In this document: positions 54,393 through 63,501 of the stretch, one piece after another
How positions within the stretch are numbered: the first letter of the stretch is position 1
Layout of the letters: each line of letters starts with the position of its first letter
Source: Polaromonas sp. YR568
GTDB taxonomy: Bacteria > Pseudomonadota > Gammaproteobacteria > Burkholderiales > Burkholderiaceae_C
Length of the DNA stretch: 64,000 bases
NCBI GenBank assembly: GCA_945878995.1
Contig: CAMCUN010000007.1
Coordinates: 1 to 64,000, forward strand
Direction: 5' to 3'
Position numbers and translations under genes: made by a program
Notes under the pieces: model-generated
What the model was told of the DNA's origin: nothing
Database searches by the model: none
The model's input: the letters and a program-made list of their open reading frames with translations, nothing else

Positions 54393-55763
54393 TCAGCTGC
54401 CAGCGATTTTCATGCGCTTGATGAGAATGGAGCCCACGGTTTTAGCGCCGTAGTTGTAGGTGTCCGCACCCACAGCGGCAATGCCCTGGAACATGTCTTT
54501 GAGGTTGCCCGCAATGGTGATTTCTTCCACCGGGAAGGCAATGCGGCCGTTTTCCACCCAAAAACCCGAGGCGCCGCGCGAGTAGTCACCAGTGACGTAG
54601 TTGACGCCTTGCCCCATGAGCTCGGTGACAAAAAGGCCCGTGCCCAGCTTGTCAAGCATGGCGTCCAAGTTGTCGCCAGGCCGGGTTTGGCGGCTGGTCA
54701 TCACCAGGTTGTGCGAGCCACCGGCGTTGCCCGTGGTGCGCATGCCCAGCTTGCGGGCCGAGTAGGTGCCCAAAAAGTAGCCGCCCACCACACCGGCCTC
54801 CACGACCTGGCGAGCCTGGGTGACCACGCCCTCGTCGTCAAAGGGCGAGCTGCCCTTGCCTTTCATGACGTGCGGGTCTTCGCTGATGTTGATGTGCTTG
54901 GGGAACACGCGCTTGCCCAAAGAGTCCAGCAAAAAGCTTCTTTTACGGTAAAGCGCGCCTCCGCTGGTGGCGTGCACATAAGCGCCCAAGAGGCCGGCGG
55001 CCAAGGGCGACTCAAACAGCACCGGGCACTGCGTGGTGGCGATTTTGCGGCTGTTCAGGCGGGACAGCGCCCGCTCAGCGGCATAGCGACCCACGGCCTG
55101 GGCGCTGGCCAGTTCACGGGCGTCGCGCATGGAGCTGTACCAGGAGTCGCGCTGCATGTTGGCACCCTTGCCCGCAATGGGCGCCACCGACAAGCTGTGG
55201 CGCGACGACGCGTAGCCGCCGCGAAAGCCACGCGTGTGGGCGCTGAAAAAGTGGCTTTGCTGGGCCGACACGCCCGCCCCCTCGCTGTTGGTGATGCGCT
55301 TGTGGGTGGACAAAGCCGCGTGCTCACACTCCAGGGCCAAGGTGGCGGCTTGTTCGGCCGTCACCGCCCAGGGGTAAAAAAGGTCCAGCTCGGGGTGGTC
55401 TTGGGCAATGTCGGCCTCCTCGGGCAGGCCGGCCATGGGGTCGCTGGCGGTGAAGCGGGCAATGTCAAAAGCCGCCTGCACGGTTTGCTCAATGGCGGCG
55501 CGTGAAAAGTCGCTGGTCGAGGCATTGCCCCGCTGGTGGCCCAGGTAGACCGTGACGCCCAAGGACTTGTCGCGGTTGCGCTCTACGTTTTCAAGCTCGC
55601 CTTTGCGCACGCTGACCGACAGGCCGCAGCCCTCAGAGGCTTCGGCGCCCGCGTCGGTGGCGCCAATTTTTTTGGCGTGGGCCAGGGCGGTGTCGACAAG
55701 GTCTTCAAAAAAGTCACGGCTAAAACTGAAGCCGCTGTCAGCGGAAGTAGGTTTGGGGTTCAC
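54393..55763 (-). CDS. pmbA: PmbA/TldE metalloprotease subunit
   Basis: 456 residues from a GTG at 55763, the only start near the conserved N terminus (VNPKPTSADSGFSFSR); the open frame upstream runs antisense through yjgA and is not coding. Landmarks: GADAGAEASEGCGLSVSVRKGELENVE-type N-domain and C-terminal SHNLVMTSRQTRPGDNL, GQGVNYVTGDYSRGASGFWVENG. PmbA pairs with TldD to process peptides such as microcins and fold-impaired proteins. Divergent from yjgA, an arrangement conserved in proteobacteria. Confidence 0.94.
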   Translation of the reverse strand: MNPKPTSADSGFSFSRDFFEDLVDTALAHAKKIGATDAGAEASEGCGLSVSVRKGELENVERNRDKSLGVTVYLGHQRGNASTSDFSRAAIEQTVQAAFDIARFTASDPMAGLPEEADIAQDHPELDLFYPWAVTAEQAATLALECEHAALSTHKRITNSEGAGVSAQQSHFFSAHTRGFRGGYASSRHSLSVAPIAGKGANMQRDSWYSSMRDARELASAQAVGRYAAERALSRLNSRKIATTQCPVLFESPLAAGLLGAYVHATSGGALYRKRSFLLDSLGKRVFPKHINISEDPHVMKGKGSSPFDDEGVVTQARQVVEAGVVGGYFLGTYSARKLGMRTTGNAGGSHNLVMTSRQTRPGDNLDAMLDKLGTGLFVTELMGQGVNYVTGDYSRGASGFWVENGRIAFPVEEITIAGNLKDMFQGIAAVGADTYNYGAKTVGSILIKRMKIAGS

Positions 55764-55830
55764 AAATAGAGCTCTTGAAGATGGACAACTATGATACCGA
55801 CCCGATAGCCACACGCCCCGCGCACCCCAC

Positions 55831-56433
55831 ATGTCACGCAAACCCAAAAAAGGGTATTTCGTCAAAGGCCAATTTGTGGCCGAAGGCAGCGAGCTCGACC
55901 TGGAGCTCAAACGCGAGCTCAAAGGCGGGCTGGAGATCAGCAGAGGCGACCTCAAGCGCGAGAGCACCGAGCTCCAAGCCCTGGGCGAGCAGCTCATGGA
56001 CCTGCGGGCCGGCTTGTTTACCGCCCTTCCCTTGTCAGACAAGCTGGTCGAAGCCATCAAAGACGCCAAACACATCACCAACTTTGAGGGCAAACGCCGC
56101 CAAATGCAGTTTGTGGGCAAGCTCATGCGCCAACTGGACGCTGACACCCTGCAAGCCGTGCGCGAGGCCCTGGACGTGCAGCGCCACGGCAGCGCCAAAG
56201 AAGCCGGTGCCCTGCACGAGGCCGAACTCTGGCGCGACCGCCTGGTGGCCGGTGACGAGGCCCTGGGCGAGTGGCTCAACTTGTACCCCGACACCGACGC
56301 CCAACAGCTGCGCGCCCTGGTGCGCCAGGCCCGCAAAGACGCCAAGCCCGAGAAACCGGGCGAAGCCCTGCGCCACGGCCGCGCCTACCGCGACATTTTT
56401 CAACTCGTCAAGGAGCACATGGCCCATGGCTGA
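55831..56433 (+). CDS. yjgA: YjgA/DarP, ribosome-associated protein (DUF615)
   Basis: 200 residues. Typical features are SRKPKKGYFVKGQFV at the N terminus, the helical core LSDKLVEAIKDAKHITNFEGKRRQMQFVGKLMRQLD and DAKPEKPGEALRHGRAYRDIFQLV at the end. In E. coli this protein promotes late assembly of the 50S ribosomal subunit. The stop overlaps the mogA start by 8 nt, so translation of the two is coupled. Confidence 0.95.
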   Translation: MSRKPKKGYFVKGQFVAEGSELDLELKRELKGGLEISRGDLKRESTELQALGEQLMDLRAGLFTALPLSDKLVEAIKDAKHITNFEGKRRQMQFVGKLMRQLDADTLQAVREALDVQRHGSAKEAGALHEAELWRDRLVAGDEALGEWLNLYPDTDAQQLRALVRQARKDAKPEKPGEALRHGRAYRDIFQLVKEHMAHG

Positions 56434-57016
56434 ACATGACAGCGTGCGCATAGGCATAGTTTCAGTGAGCGACCGCGCCTCCAGCGGCGTGTATGAAGAC
56501 AAAGGCTTGCCTGCGCTCAAAGCCTGGCTGGGGACCGCCCTGCTCAACCCGCTTGAATTTGTAGAACGTTTGATCCCCGATGAACAAGCCCGCATCAGCC
56601 AGACCCTCATTGAACTGGTGGACGCTGGCTGCGCCTTGGTGCTGACCACAGGCGGCACGGGCCCGGCCCTGCGCGACGTGACGCCCGAGGCCACGCTGGC
56701 CGTGGCCCACAAGGAAATGCCCGGCTTTGGCGAGCAAATGCGCCAAATCAGCCTGAAGTTCGTGCCCACCGCCATTTTGTCGCGCCAAGTGGCGGTGGTG
56801 CGGGCGTCCAGCCTGATCATCAATCTGCCGGGGCAGCCCAAGTCCATTCAAGAAACGCTGGAAGGCTTGAAAGACGCGCAAGGCCTGAGCGTGGTGCCCG
56901 GCATCTTTGCCGCCGTGCCCTATTGCGTGGACCTGATAGGCGGGCCGTACATGGAAACCCGCGACGAGGTGTGCAAGGCTTTTAGGCCCAAAAATGCGGT
57001 CAGGCCGGTGCGCTGA
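56426..57016 (+). CDS. mogA: molybdopterin adenylyltransferase MogA
   Basis: 196 residues. Motifs: GIVSVSDRASSGVYEDKGLPAL, LTTGGTGPALRDVTPEAT (molybdopterin/ATP site) and INLPGQPKSIQETL. The enzyme adenylates molybdopterin before molybdate insertion, and so supports the molybdenum hydroxylase at 39197-41923. ATG 56426 is inside the end of yjgA; a longer open frame upstream is the shifted frame of that gene. A REP-type repeat cluster follows. Confidence 0.94.
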   Translation: MAEHDSVRIGIVSVSDRASSGVYEDKGLPALKAWLGTALLNPLEFVERLIPDEQARISQTLIELVDAGCALVLTTGGTGPALRDVTPEATLAVAHKEMPGFGEQMRQISLKFVPTAILSRQVAVVRASSLIINLPGQPKSIQETLEGLKDAQGLSVVPGIFAAVPYCVDLIGGPYMETRDEVCKAFRPKNAVRPVR

Positions 57017-57055
57017 CGGCGATTTTGCTGGCTAAGCGTCATGGCCTCAGGCCGC

Positions 57056-57319
57056 GATTCGCTTGCAGGCAAGCTCCTACAGGGGGGCAGGTGTCTTTGT
57101 TCCGATGAACAATCAACTGCACAAAGAGCTTGTCTTTGAATTTGTAGGAGCTGGCCTGCCGGCGAATTTTCGCCTGAGGTGATGCCCGTGGTCAGGGAAG
57201 ATTCGCTTGCAGGCAAGCTCCTACAGGGGAATGCGTGCCGCTGATCTGGTTGCTGTGGACTGCAGGCGCGAGACAAAGGACTTGCCTTTGAATTTGTAGG
57301 AGCTGGCCTGCCGGCGAAT
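57056..57319. repeat. two BIME-like pairs of inverted REP elements
   Basis: Forward units ATTCGCTTGCAGGCAAGCTCC... at about 57056-57085 and 57200-57229 each end in CTACAGGGG; inverted units with TTTGTAGGAGCTGGCCTG then CCGGCGAAT lie at about 57137-57167 and 57287-57319. Units alternate orientation, so transcripts would form long stem-loops. The core is the same family as the tandem array at 25275-25614. This fills the 349-bp gap between mogA and cysE; an open frame of 149 codons here is only the translated repeats. Confidence 0.88.
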
Positions 57320-57365
57320 CGTGCCTGGAAGCAGCACACGCCCGGCTGGCAAACGCTCGCCCGGC

Positions 57366-58133
57366 TCACTTGCCCATCAACTCATTGAGCTTGTCGGCTT
57401 CAAAAGACTCTTTGCGCGCCGCGTCCGCAGGGACACAGTCTTTTTGGGCCTGAGAGAGCTTTTCAATGGCCTGCCAGAGCAAGGCAATTTGGTGCTCTTG
57501 CGAGGATGCGTTGTCGATCAGGCCGCGCATGGCCTGGGACACAGGATCGTCGTTTTGCGTCACCCCGTAGGCTGAAAACCCCATCTGGCTGGCGGCCTCT
57601 TCGCGTTTGACGTCGGCATCGGCCTGGATGATGCGGGCCGGGTTGCCTACTGCGGTTGCCCCTGCAGGCACGGGCTTGACCACCACGGCGTTGGAGCCGA
57701 CGCGGGCGCCGTCGCCCACCGTGAAGCCGCCCAAGACCTGCGCGCCCGCGCCCACCACCACGTTTTTACCCAAGGTGGGATGGCGTTTGGCGCCTTTGTA
57801 GAGCGAGGTGCCGCCCAGGGTGACGCCTTGGTAAATGGTGCAGCCGTCGCCAATGATGGCCGTCTCGCCCACCACCACGCCCATGGCGTGGTCAAAAAAC
57901 ACACGCTCGCCAATGGTGGCGCCTGGGTGGATTTCAATGCCGGTGAGAAAGCGCGTGAGGTGCGAGACAAAGCGGCCCAACCACTTGAGACCGTGCGTCC
58001 AGCACCAGTGCGCCAGCCTGTGCAACACGATGGCGTGCAGGCCGGGGTAGCAGGTGAGCACCTCCCAGGCCGTGCGGGCGGCAGGATCGCGCTCAAGAAT
58101 GCACTGAATATCGGAGCGAAGGCGGGTGAACAT
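57366..58133 (-). CDS. cysE: serine O-acetyltransferase
   Basis: 255 residues, first step of cysteine synthesis from serine and acetyl-CoA. The N-terminal helical domain ([36 protein letters not shown]) precedes a left-handed hexapeptide beta-helix: [65 protein letters not shown]. The catalytic His are in DHAMG and KRHPT. The C-terminal tail is longer than in E. coli and acidic. The gene is 12 bp downstream of trmJ on the same strand. Confidence 0.95.
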   Translation of the reverse strand: MFTRLRSDIQCILERDPAARTAWEVLTCYPGLHAIVLHRLAHWCWTHGLKWLGRFVSHLTRFLTGIEIHPGATIGERVFFDHAMGVVVGETAIIGDGCTIYQGVTLGGTSLYKGAKRHPTLGKNVVVGAGAQVLGGFTVGDGARVGSNAVVVKPVPAGATAVGNPARIIQADADVKREEAASQMGFSAYGVTQNDDPVSQAMRGLIDNASSQEHQIALLWQAIEKLSQAQKDCVPADAARKESFEADKLNELMGK

Positions 58134-58145
58134 AAGCTGACAAGT

Positions 58146-58916
58146 CTAGCTGTCTGCCTTCAAACTTGCAGGGGGCTCAGTGCCTTTGGCCGAGGCGGCC
58201 ATGGCCCGGGCGATGCCGCGCAAAATGTGAATTTCTTCTTGCGTGACTTGCGCGCGATTGAACAGCTGATTGAGCCGGGGCATGAGCTTTTTGGGCGCAG
58301 CAGGGTTCAAAAAACCAATGCCCACCAACGCGCCCTCCAAGTGGTCCAGCATGGCGGCCACTTGGGCGGCGTCGGCCAAGCGCGCTTCATCTGGGCCATG
58401 CGCTGCACCCGTGGCCACCGCATGGCCGCCCAGGGCCTCGCGCCAGTCGTAGGCAATGAGCTGCACAGCCGCCGCAATGTTGAGCGAGCCGTAATCAGGC
58501 GCCGTGGGAATGCTCAGGCAGGCGTGGCTGCGGTACACGTCTTCGTTGCGCATGCCAAAGCGCTCTGAGCCAAACAAAAAAGCCACGCCTTCTTGCGCCA
58601 CAGGGGCGGCCAGCAGCTGCGCAAAGTGCGCGCGCGGGGCCAAGGTGGGCGGGCCAAAGTCACGTGGCGTCATGGCGGTGGCGCACACATGGCTCATGCC
58701 GTCCAGCGCATCGCTCAAGCTGGCCACCACCCGGGCGCGGGCCAGCACATCGGTGGCGCCGCTGGCACGGTCCAGGGCCTCGGGGCGGCTGAGCACATCA
58801 GCCCAACGCGGGGCGACCAGCACCAGGTCGTCAAAGCCCATGACCTTCATGGCCCGGGCCACGGCGCCCACATTGCCGGCGTGGCTGGTGTGGATCAGGA
58901 CAAAGCGGGTGTGCAT
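58146..58916 (-). CDS. trmJ: tRNA/rRNA methyltransferase TrmJ-like (SpoU/SPOUT)
   Basis: 256 residues. N-terminal VLIHTSHAGNVGAVARAMKVMGFDDLVLVAPRW, the middle FLFGSERFGMRNEDVYRSHACLSIPTAPDYGSLNIAAAVQLIAYDWREA includes the SPOUT knot with the Asn-containing SLN motif. TrmJ methylates the 2'-O of position 32 in some tRNAs. It lies upstream of cysE in the same direction. In related bacteria it faces suhB directly; here an extra gene intervenes. Confidence 0.92.
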   Translation of the reverse strand: MHTRFVLIHTSHAGNVGAVARAMKVMGFDDLVLVAPRWADVLSRPEALDRASGATDVLARARVVASLSDALDGMSHVCATAMTPRDFGPPTLAPRAHFAQLLAAPVAQEGVAFLFGSERFGMRNEDVYRSHACLSIPTAPDYGSLNIAAAVQLIAYDWREALGGHAVATGAAHGPDEARLADAAQVAAMLDHLEGALVGIGFLNPAAPKKLMPRLNQLFNRAQVTQEEIHILRGIARAMAASAKGTEPPASLKADS

Positions 58917-59154
58917 GGGCGGGGCAAGAGCATCTGAGTTCTCATTGTCGCTTCTGAAAAACTGATGCTCGGGCGACGCAATCGCTTGCAGAACTGACGC
59001 TTAGCGAGCGCAGGGCTCAGATCATCAGACGACGTGAACATTTGCCTTGGATGAGCAAAACTTGCGGTTCACGAAGCTTTGCGGGTTTTTATACAAACCA
59101 AGTCAAAACAAAAAGGGGCGGTGCAACCTAGGCAGGCATTCAATTCATTAACGA

Positions 59155-59181
59155 ATGTCTGTCAAAAAAACGCTCAGACAT
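59155..59181. terminator. hairpin at the 3' end of the aspartate dehydrogenase gene
   Basis: ATGTCTG (59155-59161) and CAGACAT (59175-59181) are perfect 7-bp arms; read on the minus strand the 13-nt loop contains seven T. It directly follows the stop codon at 59184 and may end that transcript. The remaining part of 58917-59183 is relatively AT-rich and shows no gene. Confidence 0.45.
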
Positions 59182-59183
59182 GC

Positions 59184-59984
59184 CTACACCGTCAGCGCGT
59201 TGACGCGATTGTTCAAAAACCGCACTGCTGAGAGCACCGTGAGCGCCGAGGTTTTGGGGTTGTCTGCCAGCGGCTTGCCTTGCATGCGCAAGATCATGTG
59301 GCCAAACTCGCCGTGCAGTTCCATCTCATGGATGTTGTCGGTGACCGTGGGGTCGGCGACCAGGCGCACCTGTGTGGCGTCTAGGCCCAGACCGGCGAAT
59401 GACAAGGTGGCCGCTACATTGGCATTTTTGGGGTAAAGACGCGCTGCTTCGCGAGCCGAGGCCTGCAAGATCACCGTGGGCTCGGTGATTTGGCGCAGGT
59501 CAAAAGCCTGCTCGGCAGGTGTACCCAGCCAACTCAGCGGTGGTTTGCGGCCGGTGTAACTCACCGCGCTCAAGCCTGCCAAACGGGCCGCGGCCAGAGC
59601 GTCTATGCCCCCTATGGCGCCTGACAGCAGGTGCACCTGGGTGGCACCGAGCTGGGCCGCATCAGCCAGCTGTTCAGGCAAGCCAGGCTCGGCCAGTGCG
59701 CCTACCGAAAGTACGGCGCACTCGGTGCCGCGGGCCAAGGCGGGCAAAACGTGCGCGATCAAGGCGCTGTGGCCTGCGCATTCCAGCAGTAAGCTGGCCT
59801 CTTCAGGCACGCGGCTGTGCACATGCACGCCAGACCCCAGTTCGGCCTGCAAGAGGGCCTGCTGGTCGGGCCTGACCACAATGTGGGTGATGCGCACCGC
59901 CGACTGTGCAGCCATACGCCGGTAGACGGAACGGCCGATGGCGCCGAAACCCAAAAGAGTCACTGCTTGTGTTTTGCCAGACAT
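59184..59984 (-). CDS. L-aspartate dehydrogenase-like protein
   Basis: 266 residues. Nucleotide-binding GFGAIGRSVYRR near the N terminus, SGAIGGIDALAAARLAGL in the middle and the catalytic His region DPTVTDNIHEMELHGEFGHM match archaeal/bacterial aspartate dehydrogenases, which convert aspartate and NAD(P)+ to oxaloacetate via iminoaspartate. ATG 59984 (MSGKTQAVTLLG) is chosen; a 42-codon upstream extension is AT-rich and not protein-like. It interrupts the usual trmJ-suhB neighbourhood and is flanked by AT-richer non-coding segments, which may point to a later insertion. Amino-acid catabolism or NAD supply (via iminoaspartate) are possible roles. Confidence 0.9.
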   Translation of the reverse strand: MSGKTQAVTLLGFGAIGRSVYRRMAAQSAVRITHIVVRPDQQALLQAELGSGVHVHSRVPEEASLLLECAGHSALIAHVLPALARGTECAVLSVGALAEPGLPEQLADAAQLGATQVHLLSGAIGGIDALAAARLAGLSAVSYTGRKPPLSWLGTPAEQAFDLRQITEPTVILQASAREAARLYPKNANVAATLSFAGLGLDATQVRLVADPTVTDNIHEMELHGEFGHMILRMQGKPLADNPKTSALTVLSAVRFLNNRVNALTV

Positions 59985-60349
59985 GGTCTTGGTTTTTCTT
60001 AAAAATAATCGAGTGCATTTAAAACTTGCTTGAACAGGCCAATGCGTCCATTGCCACAATTTCGCAAACGCTGCTAAATTAAGCACTTGCCCCAAAGTTT
60101 CTGAGCTCAAACAAGTCCCTGAGCTGAAAACAACGAAGATCTGAAACCGATTTTCAATTCGATTTACCGCTCACTTTTGCTGCACGACACTGTAAATGAC
60201 GTAGCAAACGTCTTTTCTGCCGCACTGGCCTGCGTTCGAGCCTATCCGAGCGCCTGTTTGCGCTGAGCCTGAGCCGGTAAAATCGAGAACATTGTTCTGC
60301 CCGCCGGTTTCCGCTGCGGCAGCCTCCCCCTGCTCTTTACTCAGCTCCA
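59985..60349. other. 365-bp intergenic region upstream of suhB and the aspartate dehydrogenase
   Basis: AT-richer than its surroundings. A short hairpin GACGT-AGCAA-ACGTC followed by TTTT lies at 60198-60216. It must hold promoters for both divergent genes, but no consensus pair stands out. No gene or RNA gene is recognisable. Confidence 0.4.
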
Positions 60350-61330
60350 ATGTCCAGCAATCTCCACCCTATGCTCAACGTGGCCATCAAGGCTGCGCGC
60401 GCCGCCGGCGCCATCATCAACCGGGCGGCCCTCGATGTGGAATCTGTCCGCGTCTCGGCCAAGCAAACCAACGATTTCGTGACCGAAATCGACCAGGCGG
60501 CCGAGGCCATCATCATTGAAACCTTGCTCACGGCCTACCCCGGGCACGGCATCTTGGCCGAGGAATCGGGCAGCGAACACGGTGCCCAGGACTCGGAGTT
60601 TGTCTGGATCATTGACCCGCTGGACGGCACCACCAACTTCATTCACGGCTTTCCGGTGTACTGCGTGAGCATTGCACTGGCCGTGCGCGGCAAGGTCGAG
60701 CAGGCCGTGGTGTACGACCCCACCCGCAACGACTTGTTTTGCGCCACCAAAGGCCGGGGCGCCTACCTCAATGACAGGCGCATCCGCGTGGCCAAGCGCA
60801 ACCAGCTCAAGGACTGCCTGATCTCCACCGGCTTTCCTTACCGCCCGGGCGACAGGCTCAAGAGCTACCTGAACATGCTCGGCGAGGTCATGAGCCAGTG
60901 CGCGGGCGTGCGCCGCCCAGGCGCCGCCGCGCTCGACTTGGCCTACGTGGCTGCCGGCTATGCAGACGGCTTTTTTGAAACGGGCCTGAAAGTCTGGGAC
61001 GTGGCGGCCGGCTCGCTGTTGGTGACCGAAGCAGGCGGCCTGGTGGGCAACTTCACGGGTGACGCCGACTTCATGGAACAAAGCGAATGCGTGGCGGGCA
61101 ACCCCCGCATTTACGCGCAGCTGGTCAATTCGCTCCACAAGTACAGCAAGTTTGCCGGTGCTGGCGACAAGGCCTTGGTGCGGCAATCGCTGCAAGAGGG
61201 CAGCCAGGCGCCAGACGAAGCAGCGACTGAAGACCAAGCCGCCACAGCCAGCAAACCCAAACTCCACATCAAAGCACGCCAAACCAAGCCCAGGCCAGGC
61301 GCAGCCGCGGGTGGTGATGCACCGTTTTAA
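60350..61330 (+). CDS. suhB: inositol-1-monophosphatase SuhB with C-terminal extension
   Basis: 326 residues. Metal-binding motifs [25 protein letters not shown] and [15 protein letters not shown] are intact. SuhB hydrolyses inositol phosphate and in enterobacteria also takes part in rRNA transcription antitermination. The usual length is about 265 residues; here residues 270-326 form a polar, Ala/Lys/Pro-rich low-complexity tail. The gene diverges from the aspartate dehydrogenase. Confidence 0.95.
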   Translation: MSSNLHPMLNVAIKAARAAGAIINRAALDVESVRVSAKQTNDFVTEIDQAAEAIIIETLLTAYPGHGILAEESGSEHGAQDSEFVWIIDPLDGTTNFIHGFPVYCVSIALAVRGKVEQAVVYDPTRNDLFCATKGRGAYLNDRRIRVAKRNQLKDCLISTGFPYRPGDRLKSYLNMLGEVMSQCAGVRRPGAAALDLAYVAAGYADGFFETGLKVWDVAAGSLLVTEAGGLVGNFTGDADFMEQSECVAGNPRIYAQLVNSLHKYSKFAGAGDKALVRQSLQEGSQAPDEAATEDQAATASKPKLHIKARQTKPRPGAAAGGDAPF

Positions 61331-61379
61331 GCCTTAAATCGAGCATGGGCTGAGCGCCCATCCGCCCTGCCCTGCAACC

Positions 61380-62048
61380 ATGCACGCCGCCCCCTTGCTG
61401 ACTGACCTGCCCGTGCTCACCGACCAGGAATGCGCTTTGTGGACGGCGCAGGTGATGGCGCTGCGCCCGCACTGGACACGGCGTGATGCGAACTTGCCCT
61501 TTTACACCTTGGGACTGGCGGCCTACCTCGATGCCGTCAAGGCAGACCCGCTCTTGGGCGGCCAACAGGCCTACCACCACAAGGTGCTGCGCCAACAAAA
61601 TAACAAGCTGCTGCAGGCCCACTTTGCGCCCTTGCTTGAGCGCTGCTGCCAGGTGCTGGCGCAATGGTCGGGGCAGCCTGCCAATTGTGTGGGTGAGCAA
61701 GCGGCCCTGCCTGGCTTTCACATCCACCTGCCTCACCCTGTGTTTTCAAAAGCGGTGGCCAGCCGGCACGTGGACCTGCAGTTCAAACAGGTCTTTGGCC
61801 TGACTCAGCCCGACCCGGCCCAGGTGCTCACGCTGACCCTGCCCGTGTCCATGCCCACAGGCGCAGGCTTGAACCTGTGGCCGGGGCCAGAGCCTGTGTT
61901 TCACCCCTACCATCTTGGACAATTGACGCTGCACACCGGCTTGGTGCCGCACCAGGCGGTGCTGCACCCCACAAGCGAGCCGGTGCCCCGCATCATGCTG
62001 CAGTGCCACGCGCTCTTGCAGCGAGGAGCCTGGGGCCTTTACTGGTAA
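61380..62048 (+). CDS. putative Fe(II)/2-oxoglutarate-type oxygenase, uncharacterised
   Basis: 222 residues, not matched to a named family. The C-terminal half looks like a double-stranded beta-helix: PGFHIHLPHP, then H130-V-D132 (an HxD metal motif), TLTLPVSMPTGAGLNLW, GQLTLHTGLVPHQAV with a distal His (185 or 191) and R204 in VPRIMLQCH as a possible 2-oxoglutarate anchor. It is followed within 30 bp by an aspartyl/asparaginyl hydroxylase-type gene, supporting an oxygenase role. The N-terminal 100 residues are helical and hydrophobic in part. Substrate unknown. Confidence 0.65.
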   Translation: MHAAPLLTDLPVLTDQECALWTAQVMALRPHWTRRDANLPFYTLGLAAYLDAVKADPLLGGQQAYHHKVLRQQNNKLLQAHFAPLLERCCQVLAQWSGQPANCVGEQAALPGFHIHLPHPVFSKAVASRHVDLQFKQVFGLTQPDPAQVLTLTLPVSMPTGAGLNLWPGPEPVFHPYHLGQLTLHTGLVPHQAVLHPTSEPVPRIMLQCHALLQRGAWGLYW

Positions 62049-62075
62049 CTTTTGAGCGAATTGACTTTAAACACC

Positions 62076-62699
62076 ATGAACACTCACATCATCCCCACCG
62101 AAGAACCGCCGTTTTGGGACGACACCCTGCACCTGGTGCCCTGGGCGCAGGATGTGCTTGCCAAGGCGGCCGACATCCGGGAGGAAATTCTGCGATTCAT
62201 TCCGCAGTTTCGGCCTTTCATGCCCTACCCCAAGTACGCCAACCTGTACAACAACACCTGGGACGCGTTTCCTCTGTCGGTGTTTCAGGGCGAGCACATT
62301 GAGCTGTCCAAAGAAAAGCTGGCGGTCAACATGGCGCCCCTGATCAGCATGTTTCGAAGCAAGCTGCCGGTGAGCTCCAGCACCATCGCACCGCTGGAGA
62401 GCGAAGGGCATTTGCGCAATGTGTTTGTCAGCCGCTTGATCCCAGGCTCGGTGATCAACCCGCACCGGGGCTGGACGCCGGACTACCTGCGCATCCACCT
62501 TTGTTTGGTGGAAGACCCGGCCTGCCGCATCACGGTGGGGCCGGTCACGCGAACTTGGCAGACGGGCCAGTTCTTGGCCTTCAAAGACGGCGGGCCGCAC
62601 CTGCACAGCGTAGTGCACGAGGGCCAGCATGAGCGCATTATTTTGTCCTACGACCTCAGCTTGAACTACCTCAAGCAATTCATCCCGGCGCTGAGCTGA
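62076..62699 (+). CDS. aspartyl/asparaginyl beta-hydroxylase-domain oxygenase
   Basis: 207 residues from ATG 62076 (an in-frame TTG at 62052 is an alternative). Family motifs: IPGSVINPHRGWTPDYLRIHLCLVEDP with the first His and conserved Arg, RITVGPVTRTWQTGQFLAFKDGGPH and HSVVHEGQHERIILSYDL with the distal His and Arg. Members hydroxylate protein side chains or lipid acyl chains (LpxO). It is cytoplasmic by sequence. The 3' end overlaps the convergent GNAT gene by 20 bp. Confidence 0.88.
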   Translation: MNTHIIPTEEPPFWDDTLHLVPWAQDVLAKAADIREEILRFIPQFRPFMPYPKYANLYNNTWDAFPLSVFQGEHIELSKEKLAVNMAPLISMFRSKLPVSSSTIAPLESEGHLRNVFVSRLIPGSVINPHRGWTPDYLRIHLCLVEDPACRITVGPVTRTWQTGQFLAFKDGGPHLHSVVHEGQHERIILSYDLSLNYLKQFIPALS

Positions 62700-63501
62700 G
62701 CGGAAAGCGGGGCCAGTCGCGCGCCTGGTCCAACAGCGCTTGGTGCGGCTGGCGGCTGATGTGGCGCTGCAGCACCCGGTTGCGCGCAAAGTCTTCACGC
62801 AACAGTGCAATTTGCACCAAGTCCTCGTAGCTGCCCCTGGCCTCGTTCCACACGGCCTGGCGCAACAGACCTTCGCGCTGAAAACCAAGCCTTTCTTGCT
62901 GCTCGGCCACCGCCTGGTTGCTGGCGTAAATCAGTCCCTGCACCTTGTTCAGGCCCAGGCAATGAAAAGCAAACAGCAAGGTGGCGCAGTAGGCGTCGCC
63001 CACCAAAAAAGAATGGTCGTGGGCGGGCAGCAGTCCCATGATGTGCTCGGCCGTGCGGTTGCGAAAGTTGATGTTCACAAACATGGCCAAACCCACGGGC
63101 TGCTCGCCCTTGAACACCACCCACTGAATGCTGCGGCTGTCGGGCAACAAGGCGGTTTGGTCCTGGGTCAGGGCTTGGAGCAGGTCGCGGGGGGTGAGCG
63201 CCTCGGGAATGTGCTTGAGCTTGGCTGAAAACTCCCGATTGAGCACCACCGACCAGACAAACTCAAAGTGCTCGGGTGCGCGCCGCTCCAGCCGTATGCC
63301 GCCAAAGTCCAGCGGCTGCCACCACAGCACATCGTGCCAGTCCACCAGCTCTTGCATGCCCGAGTGGTCGGGGTGGCGCAGGCGCAGCATGTGCAGCGCT
63401 TGGCGCGCAGCATCCAGGCCTTTTTGCAGACGCAGCCGGGCCAGCCAGTCGCGCACCCCAGGCATGTCAGGGGCGACGGTGGTCTCAAAAGCCTCGCTCA
63501 T
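62680..63501 (-). CDS. GNAT-family N-acetyltransferase
   Basis: 273 residues. The GNAT core is in the middle and C-terminal part: WVVFKGEQPVGLAMFVNINFRNRTAEHIMGLLP (strands 2-4), YCATLLFAFHCLGLNKVQGLIYASNQAVAEQQERLGFQREGLLRQAVW (acetyl-CoA loop and strand 5). The first 90 residues are extra, so it is longer than a minimal GNAT domain. It starts inside the stop of the small upstream gene (ATGA). Function is unknown; neighbours suggest modification of a protein or small molecule together with the two oxygenases. Confidence 0.85.
   Translation of the reverse strand: MSEAFETTVAPDMPGVRDWLARLRLQKGLDAARQALHMLRLRHPDHSGMQELVDWHDVLWWQPLDFGGIRLERRAPEHFEFVWSVVLNREFSAKLKHIPEALTPRDLLQALTQDQTALLPDSRSIQWVVFKGEQPVGLAMFVNINFRNRTAEHIMGLLPAHDHSFLVGDAYCATLLFAFHCLGLNKVQGLIYASNQAVAEQQERLGFQREGLLRQAVWNEARGSYEDLVQIALLREDFARNRVLQRHISRQPHQALLDQARDWPRFPLSSAPG

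Noticed and set aside
55764-56345. N-terminal extension of pmbA of about 190 codons
   Set aside because: Antisense to yjgA, Ser/Arg-rich and unlike PmbA; GTG at 55763 gives the family length.
56920-57369. 149-codon open frame on the minus strand
   Set aside because: It is made of translated REP units (repeats of a PCRSLPASES-like phrase) and overlaps the mogA 3' end; no protein character.
59155-59436. Small plus-strand open frame beginning MSVKKTLRHAY
   Set aside because: Antisense to the aspartate dehydrogenase 3' end and terminator; no motif.
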